Shown here piece by piece: positions 55,391 to 64,000 of a stretch of DNA of 64,000 bases. The notes beneath the pieces were generated by a model. That model had not been told where the DNA came from, did not search any database, and worked only from the letters and a program-made list of their open reading frames with translations. Origin of the DNA: Sinohyriopsis cumingii (taxonomy: Eukaryota; Mollusca; Bivalvia; Unionida; Unionidae); contig CM068838.1 of the NCBI GenBank assembly GCA_028554795.2, positions 132,803,268 through 132,867,267 on the forward strand, written 5' to 3'. The first letter of the stretch is position 1, and each line of letters begins with the position of its first letter. A program made the translations under genes and the position numbers.

Positions 55391-56600
55391 CATAGCTGCC
55401 AACCTTCCAGGCTCATAATTAGTGAAAATAGGGATAAAAAGTCGTGAATTTGGACACGATTTCGTGAATAATACTATGACAATAACTCCATCCACTCTGA
55501 CTACTCCGACCGTCAATACTACACTATATCAAGTTCGCAAAATAAAAATAAAACACTACATATATGCAGAAATATTTATTTATCAAGACATGATACTGTG
55601 GCAGACTTGAACTTCCTCAAATGCTTGATCGTAAATTTGTTTTCTAAACAGTTCCGACTTTTTGCCTGCTGGTTGATCTTGGGGACTAAAATTGCTGCCA
55701 AATTTTCTGCAGCTAAGGAGGCCTTAAAGTCTGTCTTATTTTTCCTAACTAAAGAAAATACTCTTTCGCCGTCACTGTTGCTGTGAGGAATGCACAGGAG
55801 CTGCAGCATTTTTGGTTCTTCCACAGGAAAATTTGGAAGCGATTTTCGAATCCGGGAACATATGTCAGAACAAATGTTTAGCATGGTCTCCAGCTGATAA
55901 AGGTAGATTGTGTTCGACACAAGAAAACTCACAAATAATGCTTAAGCGTTGGTAGCCTGCGGGTCTTCCACCAATGGTTTAAAATATTCCAGAGCTGAAA
56001 TATGCGAATTCTTAATTTTCCCCAACTTCTACGTGTTTTTTGCAACCGACATTCTTCCTCACATCGTCTCTGCGATGGCACACTGAGTGCAAAAAGCATG
56101 AATGAATATCAATGTTTAATGGCAGAATGCACGGCCAATTTTTGATATATTCCAAATTAAACTTCACTTTTTGAGTAATACATTTCTTTTTCCTTGGCGA
56201 TGAAGACATTTTCAATATCTTACATGCAATGCTGAACGGTAACTCGAATCAGTGTTTTGACGCATGCGCGGAGCAAATTTCCGGTTAGGCCCGAGTTTCT
56301 CTCAAAAGCATTTGTAAAACTACTCTTATACATATAGATTAAAATAGGCTAAAATGCTTGCGACTGGGCCAACTGTACTAATCGGCTGTAGATCTACTAA
56401 TATCGTGACCAGCGGTACCGGACCGTTTCGGCAACTGCGAATATCATGACTAGCGCTTAACAGGAAATCGGTTATTTTATTAAAGATTTAAAATAACTGA
56501 GGATCAGAAAATTCATGAATTTTTGCCTTACGGCGTGAATTCGTGAATCGCTGAAAAAGTCGTGAAATTCACACCAAATTCGTGAGGGTTGGCAGCTATG
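55391..56600 (-). mobile_element. hAT transposon, internally deleted, copy 2 (1210 bp)
   Basis: The ends CATAGCTGCCAACC and GGTTGGCAGCTATG are perfect inverted repeats over 14 bases. A 6-bp duplication, GAAATA, flanks them (55385-55390 and 56601-56606). Same deletion structure as copy 1, with scattered substitutions and small indels. Confidence 0.88.
55576..55932 (-). pseudogene. hAT transposase C-terminal dimerisation domain remnant
   Basis: 118 residues with 'LLCIPHSNSDGERVFSLVRK', the hATC motif. Homologous to 25709-26053 and slightly longer at the N-terminus. The N-terminal transposase remnant lies at 56012-56215 in the same element. The DDE core is absent. Confidence 0.75.
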
Positions 56601-56606
56601 GAAATA

Positions 56607-58758
56607 GGGATAAGTAGCAAATTAAGTAAAAAACCCACAACAAAAACGATCATATCAATACATTTTCTTTTCAAAATTATGGAAAAAACAACACATAAAT
56701 ATTAGAAGGTGGGAACATGAACACACAAAAGCTTTTGAATGTTTCGGACAAAGCCATGAGGGTGGAAACACTTGAGGCAAATATTGAAGATGATCATTAC
56801 GTTTTGTACAAAGAATTGCTAATTGCTTTTGTAATTTAACATATTTCATTTTAACCCAGAACTTAACTTTGCAATGAATTTAAACATTTCTTTAGTTGTA
56901 AATGTATCACATGCTTGTTTATGGACAGTATTTGGGAGGATAAGGGTAGCACTAACTAGAAACACTAAAATATTCTCACAAACCTAAACATACTGAAAAA
57001 ATACAATTATTTACATTTTTTCGGTGTATATATTAGTGTACACCCTGATATTATGATTTATAATTGTTTTAATAATAATAATAAGCAAAATAAACTTTGA
57101 TTTTAGTGATTTTGATATGAATTACATTGACTTTTTTTTAAACCAATTTCTGGTGCAATCCATGTAATGATGTCACTCAGTGAAACTTGATTTTACAAGA
57201 ATAGACAGGTGTGGAAAATCGCAGATCAGTCACAACTTAAAATACAGGAGTGAGACTATCATTGTGGAATCCAAACACACATTTACATATTTTCTGTGGA
57301 AATATCATATATTTAGGTATTTTAAAATAAATAAAGACATAACAGACAAAACGAGGTAAAAGCTGTGTATGACCGAGTGACTTCAATAAACGATTAGTTA
57401 TAAATATAAAAATGTGAATAATTCCTTAAAATATCATTCAAATCAAAATTTTTCTCATTATTCAAACACATGCAAATTAAAATGCATTTTTTTTTCATGA
57501 GTATTAGTGTACAAAATATGTATATTTCGGTTATTGAGTGTATTTCAGTGTTTCTAGTAACCCTTTGGATAAATCGTGTCACATGTCGCAGTGATGCAAC
57601 TTCTATGTGCACCTAGTGCTCTACATGTACAAAATAACAGATATTGTGACATGAACCACAGGAATCTGACGTTTTATAAATAAAGTACAACGAAATCTCT
57701 GACAACATGATATCACCTTACTGATAATATAAATGAACACAAGGAGTGCAAACGTGACCACAACCCTCTGCTCGATTAGACTTTTCTCACGCGTCTTTTA
57801 TCGCTTCAGAATCACAAGAAGTCAGAAAAACTACACATTTACATTCAAAAGACAGTGACGTACAAACACATAACTCTCGGATGACCATGTCATGAATCCA
57901 ATCCAGCAAATTAACCTTTATTTTCACCATTACGGTCACAAACCCTTTCTATTAGAATCCACCAGACGGAAGCAGCCCATTCTACCACAAGCTGTATAAC
58001 ATGTAGGCCAATAAATCGGCCTTTCACCCATGATGATAATGACTTTTGAGTGAGGGGATGATATCCTGTATTTATTAAAAGCTGCAATTATCTGCATACA
58101 AATTTGGATGCACACATTGTTGCATATTTTATACACTTACCAGTATTTTTCATTGCTGTGCAGCTACCTTCAGCTGAAAGGTTCTTTTGATGACATGTAT
58201 AGTATATTTCCTGAGCAAATAATCTGTTTGGTGACTTGTAAATCCACCTGGAATAGCACAACCATCTGTCCTATGGCCATTTTGAATTTTGCGCTTGGTA
58301 TGGCTGTTACCAATTACCGGTACGTGTCTAAAGTGTAAGCGGGTTATTTCTGGAATGATCTGCAATTGCAGCAAAATTGCATATTTTTATGAACAGGTGG
58401 CATCAGACCCACACCATAACACAACAGCGTCCATCAGTATCAACACAGATTTGTGGGGTTGATTTATCGTACTATACATAACATGATGAAAGTAATTTCA
58501 CAAGATAAAATGTTTAGCTTGCTTGTTATTTCAGACTGTATCATTTTATAATTTTATATAAATTCTGTTGTCATGTTGTCAGAGATTTCGCCGTACTTTA
58601 TTGATAAAACGTCAGACTCCCGTGCATGAATACATGACCACGGGGGTTCGTTACAAAGAAAATTAGGAGCCTAACCTGTAACAATGTTATATAATAATTG
58701 TCTTTTGTAACGAACCCCTGTGCATATGACCAAAGTAATCTATGATCTGAGCAAGTAC
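56607..58758. other. intron 1 sequence, no gene seen
   Basis: AT-rich, with no exon-like pattern. A hairpin at 58636-58723 pairs 'ggggttcgttacaaa' with 'tttgtaacgaacccc' across about 55 bases, close to the exon 1 donor. Confidence 0.5.
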
Positions 58759-58869
58759 CTTTTCTGTCCACTTGGCTTCTGCTGTGACGGCTTTAGAGAC
58801 CAGCGTCATCATAGAGGGAGTTAATGGAGCCTGTTTCTCGGCCTGTCGTTTCCGAGTAGTGCTAGCCAT
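58759..58869 (-). CDS. RAB5IF: RAB5IF exon 1
   Basis: 37 codons from ATG 58869 to the donor at 58758 (AAAAG|GTACTT), ending in phase 0. Polar, basic N-terminus (MASTTRKRQAEKQ), then 'LVSKAVTAEAKWTEK', whose W-x-x-K end joins 'DEFLDVIYW' of exon 2 as in the family. An upstream in-frame ATG at 58929 would add 20 hydrophobic residues not expected in this protein, so I prefer 58869. Exon 1 rests on phase and family fit, a little weaker than exons 2 and 3. Confidence 0.75.
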
Positions 58870-60389
58870 TAAAAACAACAACAAAACAAAACGCTTTATA
58901 CTGCCTTGATGTGAATAGTTTGGCTTCAAATATTACGATATAGCATCTAACCCACGGACATCAGTATTATGCAGTTCTTCCCATGCTTCTACTTATTTCT
59001 ATCTTCAACAGCACTTCTCTGGACGGGTTCCTGATTTCCGTTGTATCACGAAATCTACAAGCCGTATAGTTGGGTTCCGTGAGAGATCAGCACTCCACAA
59101 CTATTCCTCATAACGAAGAGGAACGGAGTGTATCCGGTACACTGGTTCGTCGGTTAAAAAGCCGTAACGTCCACACTGAACAGCCAATCTACGTGTTTAA
59201 TTATTGATCTCAAAGATGGAGGGTGGGGTGGCAAAAGATACGGGAAGTGAGAATGCATTACGAGTCTATAGTCTTAAACTAGGTAATAGAAAGAAGCCAA
59301 ACCAACATGTTTAGTAAAATTAGCAAATAATTCAATTTTCTAAGTAATAAAGTAAAAATTTAAGAGGTACTTCTAGTATTGTGAATTAAACCCGAAAATA
59401 ATCCTAGTTCTAACAGGATGATGTACCAACAGTCTTGATGTATCACAATTACATAATAAAGAATGTCTTTGAATCAATTCACAATAATTCCAAATATCAT
59501 TTAGTCCAAAAATTCAATGAGCTTTTTGTAATTCCAGAGCATAATTTAAATAAATTATTCCTCTCAAATTCTATCTGAACACAACTAAACATGATTCACA
59601 GACTGATATGAATGATTTCGTTTACTACAATCTTACATAAACGACAACAATAAAAGATGTGGATGGGGGTAACAAGTTCTCCTTCAAAACAGTCTAAGTT
59701 TTTATTAAAAATATTAGGATAGATCCTAAACTCAGATATCCGTAAACAACTTACTTATAAATTACAAAGATGAAAAATATAAGAATACTCGTGTAGGCTA
59801 GATTTCTACCTCAGCTGCTGACAAAGGTCAAATAGACAATACAAATTAATACAAATTAAAAACAGAAAACACATTTTTGTGTTGTAAAATAAGAATGTTT
59901 TAGTATTATTTCAGTCCCTAAGAAAATTTTACTGGTACTGATCAATTTAATCATTAAATATAAACAAAAATTATGTGCACTATTTGATATTGTAGGCGAG
60001 ATCGAAAAACAATGGGAACGCATGCGAGTCATATGTACATCGGGCTGGTTGATTGGTTGATTGATTGGATTGACGTCGCGTGCGCCCAGAAGGGCATGTG
60101 AGACGGGTTTATTCCCGCACAGCGGGATGCTAAATGTTCCTGGAGGAAGGAATTAGTGTCACATCCCCCAGGCGTTTATGTGCTCAAGGAGCACTGCTAA
60201 TTTAGCCGTCAGGTCGTAGGACTATATGTCTATATATGTCAGGCTGGTCCACAATACTCAACATTAATTAAATATTATTTATTTATTGAAATATACCCCA
60301 TTAGTACAAAAAAAAATTAATTGAAATTGATGTTCACAAAATTAATTTTATTTATTTGTTATGAATGAATAATTGAATACATACATACG

Positions 60390-60397
<8 letters not shown>

Positions 60398-60437
<40 letters not shown>

Positions 60438-60500
60438 TACATGCATACATACAGACACACACACACACATACATACATACATACATACATACATACAACG
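60398..60500. repeat. (CA)n and (CATA)n microsatellites
   Basis: CA repeats followed by two CATA/CATG-type blocks. They create a spurious Tyr/Cys/Val open frame on the minus strand. Confidence 0.92.
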
Positions 60501-60617
60501 CTGCAACGAATGTATGCATACGTGTGCTTAATAATACACGATAAGTGCTGAAGAATCCAATATTCATGTTATGATAAGAGTTGCATGTCATATCATAGCG
60601 ATTCTTTATTTAAATAA

Positions 60618-60620
<3 letters not shown>

Positions 60621-60695
<75 letters not shown>
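60621..60695. repeat. (TA)n microsatellite
   Basis: About 75 bases of uninterrupted TA. Confidence 0.95.
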
Positions 60696-60696
<1 letters not shown>

Positions 60697-61789
60697 GTTC
60701 TATAGATATATCTTTAAAGCCTTTATATTTAAAATACACGAAATACATAAACGTTTACACTTTTCCTTCGAGTTTACCAACTTCATACTTTTGTATAATT
60801 TTAGAATATAATACAGACAGTTAAATCTTGATTAACTTGATGATAGACAAAGAGTAGAAAATTCAATAGTTGCGATTAATGCAACAATCATTTTGAAGAA
60901 ATGTATTTTACTAGATTTAAAATAGAATGCTAATTTGGAATAGGTTACTAAACATTATTCTTTATTACTTAAAGAATATTTTATTTCCACAATAAATATA
61001 AACATGAAGCTGGTAACGAACTCATCTTTCCAATAATAATTACCATAAATACAAATGAATATAAATTCTTTAAGACAATTAAACATTCCATTACATTATA
61101 ATGTAAATAAAATAACTCGGAAAAATTTTGCAAAAATATGAACTTTACCGATAAAATCTCAAATATTAATTAGGCGTGCCTATTTTTTAAAGACGTTTAC
61201 TAACATACACGATTCTTACCTGTAAGAAAAGACAAACAGAGTCTCCTGATTCCTCAACGAACGATTCTGATTTTGCGAAAGCGCTTTCTCTATTTATACG
61301 CAATTTTAAACGTACGCCCAAAGCCAAATATAGACACACATTATTACAAGAGAATGAGTAAAAGAGGTTCAGTTTTAATTATCAAAAACATAGACATACA
61401 TGATTGGTATTCCTCTTTTGTAGAAGTCTGGGTGGCCCTGAAAAACATCGCTGGAGTTGTTAACCAAAGAAGAGGGTTAACACATACCTCACCGCTTTCC
61501 TCTTCTTCTGAAACCTCTTTGCAATGCTGGTACATACCACAATACTCTCTTAAGACACCCATGCCTTTCCAGATACACACTTCTCTTCAATATCGCTGTG
61601 TCTGTGCTCTTGGTGACGGATCAGACCATTAATATAAACTATGTAGTCCGGATTGAACAGCATGCTGGAAATGATGGTCGATGGATCTAGTCATACCCAT
61701 ATATTGCTTGAGTTGTTTTGAGAATAGGTGACATCATACGAGAATGTGCTAGTATATAGAACATAAGACCCGGTCGAATTGAAATGTTC

Positions 61790-63260
61790 TACCTTGTATG
61801 TTACGTGATTGGACTCTAATAAACAGTAACAAATAAAGAGTGAAAACAACAAGCGTTGAAATATTTAACAAATAATTTATTTCCCTTGAAAAAAATCTAA
61901 AACACGAAAAAATAAGAATTTACGGTTTTAAGAAATCAAATTCAGAACTAATCCAAGAATAATCACGAATTAAATTTAAGAAGTCCTAGTAATAAAATGT
62001 TCTAATGAATTCAAGTTCGAGTCCCGACGAATGTGTCTACAGTTCTTTGTTGATCCACAAATAATATTCCGGTGTTTGAATTTCCAAATAAAATTTCAAG
62101 AAATGTCTTTATCCAAGAATTCGGTACGAGCACTAAAATATTTCCAGGAAAAAGAATGAATAATTCCATAAAATAAATTTTAGACTCATCTGGTCACAAC
62201 GAAACACTTTTCAATGTCCAAGGTAAAAGAAGCCCGACTTACTATTTTTACTATAGACAAATGTTATGTATATTTTATTTAATTATATCTGATTTAATTA
62301 TTTGTAAGTTTTAAAATCTGTCTAATTTATTTTAATTATTTCATTATATGTCAAAATAATGTACTTCTGTTTATCAAAAATTCGATACTTTTCAAGAAAA
62401 TAGTTTGACCATGACTGTTCGTTTTAGTAAACACAAAAGGCTGACCTGGTCTCCGACCTTAATTCAACAAGTTCTTTTTTTAAAGTTATTTTTATTGTGG
62501 GACTAATAAGAGTGATATCGAGGCTGGTTTAAATACGTGACCCTCGACTTGTAAATAGTTTTTAGTGAAGTGAACAACTTTTATTTTCGGAGTAAAAGGA
62601 TTGATTCTTTTCAAAGACATACAGTGATTTTTTAAATATGTAAACATGACCACGTGACCCCTATCCGGGACGTAAAATTAAAGTTTTAAATCATCGTTTA
62701 GAGAAATAATCACAAGTTGTGCTTTTACACTGGAAAGTGTCTGTTCCGTAGTTAGGAGTTATTTCAAATTATTTGGATTCAAAAGGATTAATTCTTTTTT
62801 CCTAGGAATATACGTGTGCTCACGCGAAATTCTTGAACAAAGTCATCTTTTATGAAAAATTTATTCGGATTTCCAAAACCAGAGTGATATTTCTTGTTTC
62901 TACAAGGAACTGTAAACTTCAATACACTAGAGGTTACAGCATATGTCATCGTCTTCCATTTTGGATTCTTCGTCTGAACTCAAAACTTGAAATCATTAGA
63001 ACATTGTATTATTATGAATTCAAAAATTTTATTCGTGGATTATTCTTGGATTATTTTCGGATTCGATTCTTGAAACCTAAATTATTTTTTTCTTCTTCAA
63101 TTTTACAGTATTTTTTCAGAGAAATAAATTACTATCGTTTTTAAAAGTTTGTTGTTTTCACTCTTTCTTGTGTTACTGTTTATTCGAGCCTAAACACATA
63201 ACAACAAAGGTTATACAGTCAAGTAAGACGCAAAATAGATACCCGTATGAGGGTCACGTA
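61790..63260. repeat. long inverted repeat / foldback-like element
   Basis: The left arm from about 61790 ('aataaacagtaac', 'agagtgaaaacaacaa', 'taatttatttc', 'tccaagaataat', 'atgttctaatga') recurs in the same order on the other strand from about 63260 back to 62900, with many substitutions. Arms are about 300-350 bases and the spacer about 800 bases. No coding pattern; the open frame at 62833-63144 lies in the right arm and is not gene-like. Confidence 0.55.
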
Positions 63261-64000
63261 ATCACCTTCCAGAACAGTTTGCAAGCTATTTACATATCTA
63301 AGGTCAATTATTCCAGTACAGCCTCAATCTCACTCTATGTATCCCACAATAAAAAAAAAAATTAAAAAAAAAGAAGTTGTTTACTTGATTCTCAATCAAA
63401 GTCAGGAACTAGGCCAGTAAAAGATACAACGTTCTATTTTAAGGTGTTTTCGACAAAACAATGAGGTCAAACTAATTTATGGAAAGTATCGAATTCCAGT
63501 AAACAAAATTACATTACCTAACATGCAATGAAATATAAATAAAAAAGGTTTAAAACTCACAAACAATTAAATTAAATCAAATATAAATTAAATATACATA
63601 ATACCACCATTCAAAATGCTTCTTATGAATTCAGTCACAGTGCGGGGTCCCCCTTTTAAAGAGAAGAAAGTGGTAGAGTCACGTCTCTTTTAATATATAT
63701 CCGAACCAGCGTCCCTATTTCTATTGCGAAACAAGTTGAGTACAATATCTATAAATGACAAACGAAGACAATGTATTTCGGTCTGCATACTCCAGATAAA
63801 TCTTTTACTAGGAGTGACCGTACCAGGACAACGGCTCTTACTGATTTCAAATCATCTACGCATAACTACCGTATAACTACATTTAAGTTCTTCTCCATTA
63901 ATACCATTGGTGGATGATTTCAGAAGGAAACATACGAAAGAACTGGAGAATTTTGTTGCAAGTCAGATAGAAACAAAATAAGCATTTGTTCAAAGACAAC
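63261..64000. other. no feature seen
   Basis: AT-rich sequence without recognisable exon, repeat or RNA gene. Confidence 0.5.

Larger units (their letters stand above)
32397..58758 (-). other. RAB5IF intron 1, host of the Maverick element
   Basis: About 26.4 kb. More than half is the 15.5-kb Maverick at 33919-49405. Host stretches around it (32397-33918, 49411-50137, 53141-54000, 54316-55390, 56607-58758) hold repeats listed separately and no recognisable host exon except the THAP exon at 50138. A segment around 33675-33760, ending in a TA-rich microsatellite, recurs reversed at about 53610-53715. Confidence 0.8.
12625..58869 (-). other. RAB5IF: RAB5IF orthologue, whole gene (four coding exons)
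   Basis: Four minus-strand exons of 111, 104, 130 and 48 coding bases join in phase to a 130-residue protein plus stop. The introns are GT-AG: GTACTT..TTTCAG, GTAAGT..TTTCAG and GTAAGT..TTGCAG. The protein matches my knowledge of the small two-helix membrane family RAB5IF/C20orf24, about 137 residues in human. The family is reported as an ER/mitochondrial assembly factor and a Rab5 interactor. Intron 1 (about 26 kb) contains the complete Maverick element. The gene itself looks intact, with no stop in any exon and canonical splice sites. Confidence 0.85.
58870..61790. other. upstream region of RAB5IF, no gene seen
   Basis: Presumably holds the 5' UTR and promoter (minus strand) in the first few hundred bases, but no clear TATA or initiator can be assigned. 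Further out the sequence is AT-rich with microsatellites. A block at about 60047-60230 ('gcccagaagggcatgtgag', 'cccgcacagcgggatgc') looks like part of a dispersed repeat. Confidence 0.45.

Noticed and set aside
58870..58929. upstream in-frame ATG of RAB5IF at 58929
   Set aside because: It would add a hydrophobic leader not expected in this small family; the downstream ATG at 58869 fits the known N-terminus length better.
60352..60591. minus-strand frame rich in Tyr, Cys, Met and Val
   Set aside because: Translation of CA and CATA microsatellites.
60618..60824. plus-strand frame of repeated Tyr-Ile
   Set aside because: Translation of the (TA)n tract.

Overview
The window is AT-rich animal DNA, probably from a mollusc or another lophotrochozoan. 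The evidence is spliced GT-AG exons of a conserved metazoan gene, two tRNA-derived SINE families with target-site duplications, hAT transposons, LINE and DIRS-like relics, a 147-bp-period tandem array and many microsatellites. The species cannot be fixed from the sequence alone.

The host backbone is one minus-strand gene, the RAB5IF (C20orf24 / respirasome complex assembly factor) orthologue. Its four coding exons are at 58759-58869, 32293-32396, 21839-21968 and 12625-12672. They encode 130 residues with consistent phases. The introns are about 26.4, 10.3 and 9.2 kb and are filled with repeats.

Inside intron 1 lies a full-length Maverick/Polinton (adintovirus-like endogenous DNA virus) at 33919-49405 (15,487 bp). 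It has 168-bp terminal inverted repeats that look identical by eye, ends of the form AG...CT, and a 5-bp TAGAT duplication. From the left it carries: an A32-type packaging ATPase (-); a zinc-ribbon plus phospholipase A2 minor capsid gene (+) whose two halves lie in different frames across an A9 run; an rve integrase (+); a protein-primed-type DNA polymerase B fused to an SF1 helicase and a C-terminal HNH motif (-), broken by one in-frame TGA; a Cys-rich protein (+); a free-standing HNH homing-type endonuclease (+); and a small helical protein (+). A minus-strand virion block follows, read from the right end: a Q/P-rich virion-type protein, a small basic protein, the double jelly-roll major capsid protein, a pVI-like hydrophobic protein, an adenain-like protease, a fibre with phage-type repeats, a membrane protein, a penton-like protein and a small protein. 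Integrase, polymerase, packaging ATPase, protease and capsid genes are all present, so the element is both transposon and virus in gene content.

The most unusual signal is a family of short perfect stem-loops scattered between and inside the genes of the element. The arm sequences differ but always stay complementary, and inside ORFs they encode recurrent peptides (RNASI/RNTSI, RVSHA).

The rest of the window holds two internally deleted hAT copies with 6-bp duplications (one nested in a SINE), a THAP zinc-finger exon just right of the Polinton, a DIRS-like relic at 6.98-8.22 kb, LINE relics near 17.5 and 23.6 kb, and a long inverted repeat at 61.8-63.3 kb.
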